DNA from: Acanthamoeba lenticulata
Taxonomy: Eukaryota > Discosea > Longamoebia > Acanthamoebidae
DNA: 64,000 nucleotides
Direction: 5' to 3'
Assembly (NCBI GenBank): GCA_002179805.1
Contig: NAVB01000512.1
Coordinates: forward strand, 1-64,000
Below, one piece after another: positions 43,619-55,981 of this stretch (positions are counted from its first letter, which is position 1; each line of letters opens with the position of its first letter). A program made the position numbers and the translations under genes. The notes under the pieces were generated by a model. It did not search any database. It was not told the origin of the DNA and saw only the letters and a list, made by a program, of their open reading frames with translations.

Positions 43619-45818
43619 ATGTCGGATGAGGACTCCAACGCGAGCTACTCGAGGGCTTCGACCACGTTTTACGATGAGCCCATATCGGCCCACTACAAAC
43701 ATTGGCTTCTCCAGAGGAAAAATCGCATGGCGGCAATGTCCATTGACGACGACTCAACTGATCGATCAGCCGATGAGGGCCAGCTCTTGCACGTCCTGCG
43801 TAAACAATGGGAAGAGAAGGAAAAGAAGGAGTTGGGGGAGGACTACGGCGAGAACGATCAGGGAGGCAACGACGTTCAGCAGATGCTCAACCATCAGCAA
43901 ACAATCGCCACCGTCAGAAAAGACAACGTCTTCACCAGCGAGTTGACCGAGGAGGAGCAAGAGATCGTGCGCCAGCGAGTCGAACTTCAACGCAAGCAGT
44001 TCGAGCAGTTCATGAAGCGGCAGAATGAGAAGCGAACACGCAAGATCAGAACTATCCACCCCTACATCACTGAGCAAGAGGCCCTGCAAGCGCTGAAAGA
44101 GTGTAACGATGATGAGGTGCGTTCCGTTCTTCCTGCTCCCTGCTTCAACGTTTCAATTTCGAGTTTGCTGAGGAGCAATTTTCAATGATCTGGCAACTTA
44201 TGCTGAGGATCAAACGAATTTTCTTCTGCCACAAGGCGTAATTGGGGCTCAAGAATCCACCCAACTCCAAATTATACCCTACAACTTCAACGATATCGAT
44301 CATGCGTCAGCTCATTAACTTTTCGCGCCATTTTATCCAACAGAATGAAGTGATTGAGAAGCTCATGCAAGCGAGTTTCCTGCAAGAGGTGCGGAAGGCC
44401 ATCGCTACAGAGGGCAAGGAACAGAACGATGACGCCGATGGCGATAAGGGAAGCGATTCCGACAATGGCGACATCCCAGCTGATAAGCAGGTCATCTCAC
44501 GAAAGCGGAAGAATGTGAAGCGACTAAAGCGACTTCGCCTTGATGAGGCGCTGAAGAATGTTGATGAGGGCAACTTTGAGGGCTGGTCCGAAGCTCGAAT
44601 CCGAGCCTGGCAGCTCAAGGACAAGAACCCCAACGCCTACTACTATCGTTTCAACGACCCCGGTGTGGAGCAGAAGAACGGCTCCTGGAACAAGGTGCCC
44701 CTCTCGCCCTTCAGCTCTTCAAGAGCTCTCTTGGTTTCTTGTCTCGCACCTGTTAATCTAACCTCGAAAACAGGAAGAAAGAGAGCTGTTCTTCAAGCGC
44801 GTCGAGGAGATTGGCGTCAACGGGCAGTGGGGCATTTTCTCCATGATCATCCCGGGCCGTGTTGGCTATCAGTGCAGCAACTTTTACAGGTAAGTTGCCC
44901 TGATGTACCCTCAGCTTCGTGATCATGGCTGAACCCTTTCTCGTCCTCCGCATGCTGAACGCTTGTTTACTTGTTTCTTCTTCTTCTTCTTCCTCCTTTC
45001 AGACACCTCATCGAGACGGGGCAGGTGGTTGATCCCAATTACGTGATCGATGAAAAGGGCAAAGCGCACTACCTGTTTAGCAAGGGCATCTGTAAACACA
45101 CCAAGTCACACAAGAGGAAAGACCCTGGTACCTTCATCCTCATCACCACTTGCTTGCATCGTCCACTCCCAAGACGGCACCATCGGTCAAATTTATTTAT
45201 TTATCCTTTTATTTTATTTTATTTTTGCAGACGAGGGACCGCAAATCAAAGTCAAGCAGCAGGGCAAGAAGAGGAAGGGACGGACGCAAAAGGGTAAGAA
45301 GAAGGGCAAGGACGATGACGAGGACGCGCCTGAGGAGGATGACGACGAATACGTGCCCCCATCGAGCCTCAAGAAGCAAAAGGGCGACGGTACGCTCCCG
45401 CTGAGTCTTGTTTCGATGAACATTGACGTCAAGAGGAATGCTTATCTCATGTCCTTTTCTTGTCAAACCCGCAGATGAAGAAGACGAGGAGGCGAAGAAG
45501 AACGAGAATCCGTTGCCCGGGTTCCTCGATCCCATCACCTTGGAGGAGGTGGAACGGCCCGCCATCTCGCCCTCTGGCCACGTCATGGACTACAAGAGCT
45601 GGAGCAGGTGCGTGGCGCCCACCACAAGAGATTGTCTCGTCCCAAGGCAGCCGCGGCTGACGGTTTTGTGTTGTGCTATGTGCAGATGTCTGTCGTCCAA
45701 TGGCGGCATCTGTCCGCTGACGAAGCAGCCGCTGAAGAAGCGCGACCTCGTCATTCTCACGTGGAAGAACATCCACGAGTACACCGAACGCATCGTCAAC
45801 TGGCCTGACAAGAAGTAG
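43619..45818 (+). CDS. SANT/Myb-like and U-box protein
   Basis: Probable nuclear E3 ubiquitin ligase. The start MSDEDSNASYSRAST (ATG 43619) leads to a charged helical region (ELTEEEQEIVRQRVELQRK, YITEQEALQALKEC), a basic nuclear-localisation-like stretch (RKRKNVKRLKRLRLDEAL) and a single SANT/Myb-like repeat (EERELFFKRVEEIGVNGQWG, FSMIIPGRVGYQCSNFYRHL). A Lys-rich acidic linker follows. At the C-terminus is a U-box: PLPGFLDPITLEEVERPAIS, GHVMDYKSWSR, GGICPLTKQPLKKRDLVIL. The U-box Pro in ICPLT and the DPIT turn match E2-binding U-boxes. Seven or so introns. The combination implies ubiquitylation of chromatin or spliceosome-bound targets, in the manner of Prp19 or Rtf2, but orthology was not established. 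Confidence 0.82.
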
Positions 45819-46022
45819 AGCTCCAACTTGTCAATCCGAGCGGATTGTTGTTTGCTTTTTCTCCTCCTGCACCTTCCTCCAATATACAAGCTTGTACCTA
45901 GTGTTCTCAATTTTAATATATTTTTCGATGGAATTGCCTTATTTTGCTTTTATTTTTCGATGGAAAACTAGTGTACAAGATTGCCACTCCATGACTGCAG
46001 AAAGAATTGGAAACAAAGAGCC

Positions 46023-48401
46023 TTAGAAGGCCATCAGCTCGGCAGCCCAGCCAGCGCTCAGCTGCGAGGCCGGGCTGGCCGACTGCTCGGACACGACCGT
46101 GATGGCGGACATCCCGACGCCGCTGCTCGTGTCGACGCCATCCTCGCGCTTGAACAGGAAGAGGCCCTCCTGGGTCTGCGCACGAGCTGCGGCCCTCTTG
46201 GCGACGGGGTTGGGCAGGGTCGCCTGCGAGACCTGCGAGACGAGGTGGAAGTAGTACGTGTGCGGCTGGGCGTCGGACACGAGCGGCAGCGCGTTGATGC
46301 CAAAGCCTGAGTGCACGGTCTGGCCGCCGCTCCACGAGGAGCTGGTCGGCTGGACGAGCGTCCAGCCCCACACGCGCGACTTTTGGGTCGAGCCGGCGGG
46401 CACGGTGTCGGCGATGCCGCCGACCGAGATGTTGTAGAGCAGGAAGCGGTGGCCAAGCGCGGCCTCCATGACACCAGGCACGTCCTGCGCGCAGCCCGTG
46501 CCCGGGTTGATCGTCGGCACGAAGCCGGCCACGGGCGACCAGCAGACCCACGCGCGCTGGAGGGTAAACACGTAGGCCGACACGTCCGCCGAGTCGACCA
46601 GGAAGCTGTGCCTGACCCAGATCTTCTCGCCCGAGCTGAAGGTGGGCGATGTGAGGCCGACCGTGTCGTCCGTGCGGAGCATGTCGTCCTGCGAGCGGAA
46701 GAAGTTGACCTTGGACTCCACGGCGAGCTGGCCCAGGTCGGTCGAGTTGGCCGCCACGGCGTCGATGATCAACTGCGCCTTGAGCGGCAGGTTTGTGGGC
46801 GAGCTCAGCGCGGTCCACTGCAGGGTGTAGGCGCCGACGAACTGGCGGTTGTAGGCGTCCATGTCGTTGTCCAGCTGCGCCAGCGTAAGCTCGTTGATGG
46901 TCACCCGCCACATGATGGCGCACGGCAGGTGCTGGGTGTTGGGGCAGTGTGAGTTGGTCGACACACGCTCGAGCGTGGGCGCGGCAGTGTGGCCGGTCTG
47001 GTGAGGGTAGCTGGCCAGCTGGAAGCCATCGAGGTCGGGCGTGTTGGCCGAGTTGGGGTCGCTGATGATGGTCTCCACCGAGAGCGTGAGGCCCTGGCCG
47101 CGCGTGACGCGCATGTTGTCCACCGAAACCTGTACATTCGCCAAATCGAGCGTGAGCCAAGTACGACTTGAGGCGCTGAAGAAGAAGGCCGAACCTGGAA
47201 GGCAAAGGCCGACGAGGTGGTCCTGATGTCGGTCACGGTCTGCTGGATGCGGAAGCTGAACGGGTAGGTGTAGGTGACCTGGTAGTAGCCCTTGGTCTTG
47301 TCGTTGATGTCACGCGGGCGCAGCGCCGACACGTAGAGCGTGGCCGTGTAGTTGAGCCCATTGGCCGTCGCCGCCGTGTTGGGTTGGCCGTTCTGTTGGA
47401 TGCGCGTGAGCACACGCGGCCGAGATGACCAACAAACAAACCAACAAAGAAGCTTCACGTACGCGCGTGCAGTCGCTGACGCCGTTGGAGATGAGGTTAA
47501 CCGTGGGGATGGTGGCCGTGTACTTGACCTTGTCGCAGCCGGCGGCCTCGATCCCCCACCGGGCGTTGCTCTTGTACATGGGGAAGGTGGGATCGTCGAG
47601 CGCCGGCGAGACGGTCGACCCGACGAGGGTGGAGGTGAAGGTGGCGCGCGGCTGCGACTGCCACCACTGCGGGAAGCTGATACCGGTGAAGGCCGAGCTT
47701 ACGTGGTTGCTGCACGTGCGTCCAGTGCCGTCGGCCGAGTCGGCGTTCTGGTCAAAGTCAAAGAAGTCGATGACTGCAGCATCATCAAACAAGAGTGTCA
47801 GCAGCTGTTGTTGGCCATTGGTGAAGAAGGAGGAGGAGGACGTACACCAGGCGCTCTGGTTGCGCAGGTAGGAGGCGGTGACCTCAAATTGGATCTCAAG
47901 GCCGTTCAGTGTGATGCTCACCTCGGGGCTGGCGGGCACCGTGGCGAAGCCTGACGCACCCAGGTCGGGAATGCCGGAACAGCTCTGCACGTTGTAGTTG
48001 ACGATGACCACCTTTTGCGAGGTGCCGACCGTCCCATCGCCATCCACGGCCGCGTAGTTGAAGCTGCTCTCGCCCTCGGCGCCGGCGGTGCCCCAGAAGC
48101 AGACCTTGCCATCCGTGGGCACAAGGCCGTCGGCCGACAGGGTGGTGCCGTCGCAGGTGCCAGCAGCGGCGTTCCACAGCTTGAGGCTCTGGGAACCCGA
48201 GATCGAGGTGCTGAGGATCTTGAAGTTGGCGAACGAGGCGCCGGCAGTGGCAGCCTGGAGCTGGAAGAAGACCACGCCGGAGCCGTCCGGGGCCGGATTG
48301 TCGATGCGCAGCGGCAGCACCTCCACAGCCGAGCAGGAGCAGATCGCCAGGGCCACGAGGACCAGGGCAGCGATCACCGCCTTCTTGGCTGAGAACGCCA
48401 T
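46023..48401 (-). CDS. Large secreted protein, amoeba-type, unknown function
   Basis: Signal peptide AVIAALVLVALAICSCSA from the ATG at 48399-48401. The mature chain (about 700 residues) is beta-rich, with many Asn-Ser/Thr sites and few Cys, which suggests a surface or cyst-wall protein. No membrane span or GPI-like tail is visible at the C-terminus (WAAELMAF). Exons: a long first one up to LRNQSAW, a second from VIDFFDFDQNADSADG to SDCTR, and a third with ALRPRDINDKTKGYYQ. A final long exon starts at about 47130 (VSVDNMRVTRGQGLTL). No known domain was recognised. A minus-strand TATA box sits about 190 bp upstream of the ATG, consistent with strong expression. Confidence 0.75.
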
Positions 48402-48587
48402 GTCAGTTTAGACGAAGTTGGTGTTGTTTTGATGTTGTTACAACGACTGTTGTTGAGGCTGTGTGCTGTTGGTGATGGTCAAGTTGGAGTGTCTTGAGCC
48501 CTGGGCTTGAGATCAGGAAGAAGGTTGGCTGTGCTTGTTCGCTTGTGGGTTGTTTCTGAATGCTTTAACAAGGCCTAGTGACTGCCT

Positions 48588-48594
48588 TTTTATA
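48588..48594 (-). promoter_or_regulatory. TATA box for the secreted-protein gene
   Basis: TATAAAA on the minus strand within GGTATAAAAAGG, about 190 bp upstream of the start codon of the secreted-protein gene. It is the clearest TATA box in the window. The rest of 48402-48900 holds no gene; it is leader and intergenic DNA. Confidence 0.55.
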
Positions 48595-48900
48595 CCTTCA
48601 GGAGGAGGGGGGTGGATCCCAAAGACCACATGACAGGAGGGCATGACAGTCCCAGGAACTATGGTTACTGGGCCATAGCAGGAGCACTCCACTGAGCTAC
48701 CTGAACTCATTTGGTCAAGGAGAAAGCTGACCACTTGGCAACCAGTCTGAGCTCCCCAGTAAACCTCAACTCCGACTCGCCACCGAGGAATGTCGTCCCA
48801 GAAGCACATACTTGCCCCGACCGTCCTCGGCTTCTCCACCACAACTTCTCCATTTTTCCAATATAAATAAATTTGTTTATTATTTTGTGTTTTTCGTCGT

Positions 48901-50836
48901 TTAGAGCGACGCCAGGGAGACGGCCTCTGGCGTGGTGGCTGAGCGGGGCTGCCAAACTCGCGCCTCTGGGCGGCGTTGGCGGTACGCCACCACACCGCCG
49001 TCGGGTGAGAGGAAGACGGACCGATCCTCGCCGTGATCGTGGTTGCCACCGAAGAAGGACTCGAGCGCGCGTCGTTCAGCGTCGAGAGCCGCCTGAGACT
49101 GGTCGGTCGCGGTGAAGTCGTCCAGCGTCGACACGATCCGCTCGAGGATCGTCTTCCGATCCGCAGCGTGGATGATGCCATCACCTGCGCGCCAGCACAC
49201 ATGTACATCAGCGACACAAGACCTTGTGTGAATCAATCAATGGTCTCGCACCCAAGGTCTCGATGAGCGACGGCTGGTCGGAGAAGATGAGCCCCAGGTC
49301 GGTCTTTCGTCGCTTGTATCGGAGCTCGGCCCTCGCCTTGGCCTTTTCCACGGGCTCCATGTCCTCCTGCACGCCACAGATGCATGTGAGCCAACGTTGG
49401 GCTGCGCCACATGTCGCCGGAGCCGGGCGCGAACCTCGGCGTTGAGCAGGTCTGCGACGCCATCCTCTTCCTGCTGCTGCTGTAGCTGCTCGCTGTCTTG
49501 ATCGTTGTTGTTGTCGATGTCGTCGCCGTCCTGCTCGTCGTCGCCGTTCTCCTCGCGTCGGGACCGGGCGGCGTCGAGGCTCAGGACGCGTTCGAGGAGG
49601 TCGGGGCAGCACGTCCGGAGGTGAAGCAGGAAAAGCGCGCCGGCCGCCGCCACGGGCACGCCGCAGCCGGGGCACGTCTCCATCCACGCCAGCCGCTCGT
49701 GGCTCTCAGCCGTCTGCCGAGCCCGGCCGGCCGCGGCCGAGGCATCGGCGCCGCCACCGGCCGAAGCGGCGCCGCCGCCCGACGCAGAGCCGGCCGCCTG
49801 CGTCGCGGAGGACTGCAGGGCCGAGCCAGACGACGAGCCCTGAGGCGCGAGGCCCACCACGGCCACCTGGCCGCCGCTCACGAGGGCTGTGTGGATCGCC
49901 ACGTGTGGCGGTGAGACACAAGTATTATGGGACGGGGGGCTGGGCATAGAAAGGCTGCGTGGCGTGCGTGCCTTGGGCGATGGACTCGCGGTGGGCGCGG
50001 CGCTGGCCCAGCGGGATGTAGGCGCCCACGTCGGCCGTGCCCTTGACGAACGGGTGCTCGCGGTAGAGATGGGATTCGTTTCCGCGCCGCTGCACGTCGT
50101 TCATGTGGATATAGCACAAGTAGCCTGCGGCCACAACATAGGTTCAGACAACAACATCGTCATCGTGGTCGTCGTCGATATCGTCAGAGGTTGGGTTGGG
50201 GGCCACGAACCGTTGCGCGTGCAGCAGGAGCGGCAGCGCAGAAAGTCGCACTCGCGGTTGGCCTTTTTGCGACAGCCCGGGCCGCTGCACATGGCCACTT
50301 CGCCCTCCTGGACGACCACGCCGCTCGCGGCGGCGCCTGTCGCGGCGATGGGCAGCTGCAGGCCGGTCGGCAGGTGCGGCTGCGCGCGAGGAGCGAACGC
50401 GATTTTGCGTGTGCGTGAGGCTGTGCACAAGTGGAGGAAGTGCAGACGCGAGGAACGTACGCGAGGAAAGTCGATGGGGCGGCTGAGCTTGCGAGGCGTT
50501 TCGATGATCTCGCGTAGCGCGTCGTTTTGGAGCTGGACGAGGAGCTCTGGTTTGTTTTCCTTGACGGCTTGCAGCACGAGCCGCATTTGCCGCTTCATTT
50601 CTGGCTTTGTGATTTTGGGCTGAATGCCTGTTGAGCCGGACGTCCTTGTGTGAGTCGCTAAGCATCAAACAGATGAAGCACAGCATCCCCCCCCCCAATC
50701 TAAAATTGGGACCTTTGCTTTCGAGGTAGGCCGACAGCTCCTCCTTTGTGTAGTTTTTGAGCTCCTCCGCGATGAGTGTCTCAATTGGCGGCAGGAGAGA
50801 CAAATCGACCATCTCATGATGCCGTCGCCTCTTCAT
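48901..50836 (-). CDS. Zinc-finger protein with CKK-type Cys cluster and C2HC finger
   Basis: From the ATG at 50834-50836 (MKRRRHHEMVDLSLLPPIET) a helical N-terminus contains IAEELKNYTKEELSAYL and QMRLVLQAVKENKPELL. A Cys cluster follows, CSGPGCRKKANRECDFLRC then RSCC, and GYLCYIHMNDVQRRG, resembling short zinc knuckles of RNA-binding or chromatin proteins. A second finger, CPGCGVPV...FLLHLRTCC, fits C-x2-C-x12-H-x3-C (C2HC). The region around 49740-49860 is Ala/Gly/Ser-rich, and a Q-rich acidic stretch follows. The C-terminus has AELRYKRRKTDLGLIF and DRKTILERIVSTLDDF. No named family could be assigned. About six introns. Confidence 0.68.
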
Positions 50837-50962
50837 CTTGCGTCTTGTCCGTTACGTCCAGAAAAGAAAATAAATAAATAAACTGCTTTTTGTTTGTTTT
50901 TATTTTTTGGTTTTAATCTGAAGACATGAGCCCACGTCGTCAAGCAGGCTCATGATGCTTCT

Positions 50963-51197
50963 CTAGTCATCCTTGCGCGATGACGAAGGGCCATGGCCAC
51001 CAGCAGAGTCAAGCGGGCCCTTTCGTCGGACGATGGGCTGGTGGTGCTGGAAGTATGCGGGCGCCGCAGGCCCGGCCGGGAGCGGGCTCGCCTCGATGCT
51101 CACAAAGTCGTCCATCACCGTCTCCACCGGTCCTTCCTCCTCTCCTTGGCCGCCCTCGGCCGGCGTGGCGCCGCCATGTTGCCCCCAGCCGCCCACT

Positions 51198-51233
<36 letters not shown>

Positions 51234-52533
51234 GACGGAGGCTGCTGGTATTCGCCGAGCGGGAAGGGCTCCATGGGAATGACCTCGCCCTGCTGGCCCT
51301 CTTCCTCTTCATCCTCCTCAGGTTTGGAGGCCCAGTACTCGGCGAGATGCCGCATGCTGACTTCGCCGCCACCAGCGCCTCTGGCCGCCAGCTCGGCCAT
51401 CGGGCCCTGCGTGTTGTCGTACTCGACGTACGTCGTACCGCCGCCGCCGCCACCGTCCCGGGCGCGGCCTCGCCCTCGTCTGTTGGGGCTCGGGGCGTAG
51501 TCCGTGGACCCGGTGTCCACGTAGAGCGACGATGACGAAGATGATGAAGGCCGCGCCTCTTCCTCCTCGCTGAGGAAGTCGGAGAATCGCCTGGTGGCCC
51601 CGACAATGAGGACAACGAGGAGGCAAGATGAGTAAGACGACGATAAAGGAAAGATGATGATGAGGAGGAGGAGAGTGAGTCCATACTTGATCTGGACGGA
51701 GGCCTGCGAGTCAACGACGACATAGAGGAGGAGCGCTATGGCGGCAATGAAGCCACCGCACATGAGCACCGCCAGCATGGTGTCCACGTCCTCCATGCTC
51801 TGCTCGTCCCATGAGTACTTGATGAAGAACGTCTCCACCACCTTTCCTGCGTGCTCGGGATTGTTGTTGTCTGTTGTGTTTTGTTCCAGAGAGCATGAGG
51901 ATTGAGGCTGCTACTTGCAGGTGGCACGGCGGGATGGGATGTGGGCGGACGCGTACAGTCTACGTTGTAGTTGACGTCGATGATGTCGCCGCCCGAGTAC
52001 ACGAACACGAACTCGATGTAGTTGACGTAGATGTTTTGCTTGGCATCCCACACCGTGATCCAGGGCGTGGTGAACTTGCCATCGACGAAGGAGAACGACC
52101 TGAGGTCATGACATGTGAACGCGGCAACGTGGTGAGAGAGCGAGGCACAGAGCAAGCGCCACGGGCAAAGAAAAGCAGAGCCAAGAGAAAGAGGAGGAGA
52201 GGTACAGCTTGAAGAACTGGTGTGCCTTAATGTCCTGCTGGGGATTGGGCAGGAAGACGGCTTTGTCGGTGCGATAGCGAGGGCTGAACTTGGATGTGAG
52301 CCCCGTCCACGACGTCTCCACCTGGGCGAGGAGGAAGCAAAGGCACAGCACTCATGGTCAAGCTTTGCTACGTTGAAGTAAAATCAAGGGGTCTACGAGA
52401 TTACCGCCCCGTATCGCGCTCGGGTGGCTGTTTTCACGAGATCACCACGTATCAGGCCGTGAGCAACCCCAGCGAGGCACACAACAAGCACCGCCGCCAG
52501 TAGCACTGGACCCCAGCTGGTGCACGGCCTCAT
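50963..52533 (-). CDS. Type I membrane protein with long Gln/acidic cytosolic tail
   Basis: The ATG at 52531-52533 opens a signal peptide (VLLAAVLVVCLAGVAHG). The lumenal part contains VETSWTGLTSKFSPRY, FVDGKFTTPWITVWDAKQ, YIEFVFVYSGGDIIDVNY and FFIKYSWDE. One membrane span (LMCGGFIAAIALLLYVVV) is followed by a tail of about 230 residues rich in Glu, Gly, Ser and Gln. The tail holds an exact Q11 run and WASKPEEDEEEE. Lumenal strands look like a galactose-binding or jelly-roll type fold, but this is a weak impression. Likely a surface or endosomal receptor. Confidence 0.65.
51200..51233 (-). repeat. (CAG)11 coding repeat
   Basis: Eleven CTG units on the plus strand, read as CAG on the coding strand, giving an uninterrupted Gln11 in the cytosolic tail of the membrane protein. 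Confidence 0.9.
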
Positions 52534-52652
52534 CTCCAGACCAATCTGTCTTTTGTGTGTTTTGTCGACACTCAAGAGAGCAAAAACCAGAAATTAGTGG
52601 AGAAAATGATTTAGCCAATCTGACTGGTGTGGGTATCTGTGTGACACATCAA

Positions 52653-54294
52653 ATGAAGCTGCTGGCGCTTTTCCTTGTGGGACTCGTGGCAGTCTTGTTC
52701 GGTGTCGGAGTGGTGCATGATGCCGCCCCGTCTGCACCCACCGATTTTGTTGCGACTCCCGCCATCGGTGCCCAGCAAACCGAATCTTACACGCGCCAAG
52801 TGGAGCGCGTGCCCATTTACGGTGAGACCTACGATGCCTGGCTCTACCTGCCGAACAATGCCCAGTCTTCTGCTAAGCCCCCAGTGATCATCATGGCTCC
52901 TGGCTTGGTATCCCATCCCTCTTAATTTTTGCAAAAATCTTCCTCTTAATCTCACACATGGAAAATTTGTGTCTGCAGGGAGCACAAAAAGACTTCCTGG
53001 GCTTCTCGACCTATGCTGAGCGCTTCGTGGCAGAAGGTTGGGCGGTGTTCCTCATCGACTACCGCAACTTCGGGCTGAGTGAGGGCTCGCCCCGCAACCT
53101 AATCAAACCCATACACCACGTCCAGGACATCCACGCCGCCATCGTGCACCTCGTAAACACCGGTAGGCTTTTTCAAACCTCTCAGCAGCTCCTCTTCCAT
53201 CGGCAGCGGCCAACCTGGTCTCCTTTGGCGTGCAGACCTGCCCGAGAAGGTGGACGTGACGCGCATCGCCCTCTGGGGCTCGTCCTACAGCGGCGGTCAT
53301 GTGCTCGTGACAGCCTCCGAGTTCGAGTTCGCCGTCCGTAACTACCCTCGCAGTGCGTGGCCCCGTCTTCTCCCCTTCTTCCTCTTCTCCTTCTTCTTCT
53401 TCTTCTTCCCTCAATCAACAAATGTCTGACGTCTTGCCCTGTGCAGACTACATCGTGGACCTGAGGCCTGAGAACAACAACCGGACGACGCCGCAGCTCA
53501 AGGCCGTCTTCGCCCAGGTGCCCCACCTGGACACCGCCGCGGTCCTCCCCAACCTCGATCCCTTCATGGTTGCGCGGGTACGACGGTCGCTCCCCAGGTT
53601 GATTTTGTTGGAACGGCTCTTCTCTCTTCGCTTGCGCTGACGGTCCAGCTTGACCTGGCAGGCCTTTGTCCTGGCCGTGGCCGACTGGCTCGGGTCGTGG
53701 TTCGGCCTCACCGTCTACATGCGCATCTACGGCTCGCCCTCAGAGGTCGCCATCCTCAAGTACGCCCTTCTTCTTCTTCTTCTTCATCGTTTGGTGTGAC
53801 ATCACCTCATCGTTGTTGTTGTCGTTGTCGTTGCGAGCAGCACTGAAGAGGCGGTGGAGTACGGCCGGCTGGTGCCCGAGAAGCCCGCGGGCGGATGGGC
53901 CAACAAGGCGCCGGCGCGGTCGAGCCTGTATGCGCTGCGCTACCGGCCGCTGAACTACGTGTCCTCCATCGAGGTGCCCACCCTCATCATCGCGGCCACG
54001 CGGGACACCCTGTGCCCCATCTCGGCGGTCAATGAAGCCGAGAAGCTGCTCAAGCACGGCGAGGTACCTACCCCCCATAAATATTAACAAAAAATTAAAT
54101 TACATTAATATAATTAAATATTATAAAATAGAATAAAATCGCGCATTATTTATGCTCACTGGTTGCCTGTTACACCATCTGAACGCGAGCAGGTGGTCAG
54201 GTACGACGTCGGCCACTTTGACTTCTACCTGGGCAAGCCCCACTTTGAGGAGACCGTGGCGCGCCAGATCCACTTCTTCCGCCAACACCTCTGA
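52653..54294 (+). CDS. Secreted or membrane-tethered alpha/beta hydrolase
   Basis: The ATG at 52653 gives a hydrophobic leader (MKLLALFLVGLVAVLFGVGV), so the protein enters the secretory path or is N-anchored. Alpha/beta-hydrolase elements: PPVIIMAPGLG, FLIDYRNFGLSEGSPRN, the nucleophile elbow IALWGSSYSGGHV (GxSxxG with Ser), a cap region (AFVLAVADWLGSWFGLTVYM), VPTLIIAATRDTLCP with the acid Asp and YDVGHFDFYLG with the His. The triad is complete. The order and the ALWGSSYSGGH signature fit the dienelactone-hydrolase/DUF1100-like acyl peptidase group. Seven introns. Substrate unknown. A 119-bp divergent gap separates it from the Q-rich membrane protein gene. Confidence 0.85.
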
Positions 54295-54429
54295 GAGAAG
54301 ACAGACAGGCTTAATTACAGGACGGTTGTGGGGGTTTGTACAAACAAAAAAATAAAAATTAAAAAAAACAAAAACTAAAACAAAAACGGTTTGCTGAAAG
54401 CATTTTCAGCACAACACCAACTCGCCACG

Positions 54430-55829
54430 ATGGGGAACCGCAGCGCCAAGCGGGCCAAGCAAGCACTACCCGCGTCGTCAATCCAAACGGCAGCGCCGCC
54501 CCAAACAATAGAGGAGGTCCAATTGGTCAGCCGCCTGTCTCCCCCCACCGTCATCGTTGAGGGAAAAACAACACAATGGTCACCCACTGTGGCGGCAGCC
54601 ATTGACGCCAAGGCTGTTGCTGCTTTTGAATCGTGTGGCCAAGAAGAAGGTGGGGAGGTGGGTGGCTTGGGGCAGTTGCCTCCAGAGCTGCTGAAAGCTC
54701 TTCTCGCCTGCTTGGATTTTGGTACTCTTCCTCCCCACTCATTTTTAGCAGTTGCCGTGAACTGAACGGTGTATTGGGCCAGAGTCTTCTTGTGCTGAGC
54801 CAGACGTGCGCCTGGGCTTATGGCCTTGTGCACCACCAGCACGGGAGCCTTGTTGTGCTTCGGCTCGTGCAGGTGCATTTTGATGAAGACCTCACGCCGG
54901 AACAAGTCGATGCACTCTTGGGCCGGCCAGAGGAGCGGGCTGCATGGCTGGCAATCCGTAGCGGCCTCACGCACGGGCTGCGGAAGGACAAGGGCCTTCG
55001 CCACGCCTTTGAGGAGGCCTGGGACCCGCGCGACCCTGACCGTCGCCTGGCCGTGGTGCTGTCGCTTCGCCAGTTCCAAGTCGACCCAGCGCTCTACTAT
55101 CTCTGTACTTCCAAAGCCACGCCCCGACTCAACGGCCAAAGTCTCGTCTGACCCACCTTTGCACCAAAGGTCGCCATGCACCCACAGGTGCGGAAGAGGC
55201 AAGCAGGTTGTCAGCGGCAATGGCCGGTGGACTGCGCGGCCAACTTGTGAAACTTCCACAGCCGGACCAGGCGTGGGCTGAGGAAGAGGAAGCTGACGCG
55301 TGGTATATGCGGAACGAGATCACGTTCAGCTCACAGATCGTGCCCGTGACAACGGTGGACCAGTTTGACTCCATCATCCGCGGTGCGTTCGCCCACACTT
55401 CTTCTGTTGCTGCCTTTACTCGTTGTCAAGTCGGTCTTACACACGCCCTGCAGCCAACGAAGACCTGAAGCTGGAGTGGGAGAAGAAGACAGCGCGCTTG
55501 TATGTGCCACCTGCAGGAGAGGCCCTTCAGTGGTTGGGCCGCTTGGTGCAGAGCCGCGAGGTGGCCTTGTGGCAAGACGCCCAGTTTCGAGTGCGTTTTT
55601 CTTGCGTGTTTATGACACCAACGACACACATGTCCCGTGATGAAGAAGATGGCCTGACGGTCAAGCGGACGCGGTTTGGCCTGGCGTGGGGGTGGTGCAG
55701 GGGTCAGGACACTCGGGCTGCCGGTTCGTGGTGCTGGGCGGACAAGGGCGCGCGTGCGTGGCGCAGTGGGAGTACTACTCCAACTACTGTGGCGGGCCCT
55801 ACTCTTCCTACGACTGTGGCATGGGCTGA
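54430..55829 (+). CDS. F-box protein with possible N-myristoylation, unknown C-terminal half
   Basis: The ATG at 54430 gives MGNRSAKRAKQAL, with Gly2 and basic residues that could direct myristoylation. An F-box follows (LGQLPPELLKALLACLDF, then after an intron SRELNGVLGQSLLVLS or a close reading). The middle is helical and charged: FDEDLTPEQVDALLGRPEER, GLTHGLRKDKGLRHAFEEAW, LSLRQFQVDP. A second part (YMRNEITFSSQIVPVTTVDQ, FDSIIRG/NEDLKLEWEKKT, VPPAGEALQWLGRLVQSRE) leads to a Gly/Tyr/Cys-rich end (WEYYSNYCGGPYSSYDCGMG). No known domain beyond the F-box. Four or five introns; the one near 54722-54748 is only about 27-30 bp, so its exact ends are uncertain. Confidence 0.6.
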
Positions 55830-55920
55830 AAAAGGCCCCGTGGTGCGCTGCAGTGAACGTGCTTGTGCTGTGTTGACCCGCCTGATGAAGACCAGGGCGA
55901 CCTTTATGTTCAGAACGTAC

Positions 55921-55978
55921 AAGAAAAAAAAACAAAAACAAAAAACAAAAACAAAAACAAAAACAAAAAAAAAAAAAA
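55921..55978 (+). repeat. A-rich (AAAAAC)n tract
   Basis: Run of AAAAAC units flanked by pure A stretches, in the 152-bp gap between two convergent F-box genes. On the minus strand it is a poly-T/G tract just after the stop of the right-hand gene. Confidence 0.85.
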
Positions 55979-55981
55979 TGG

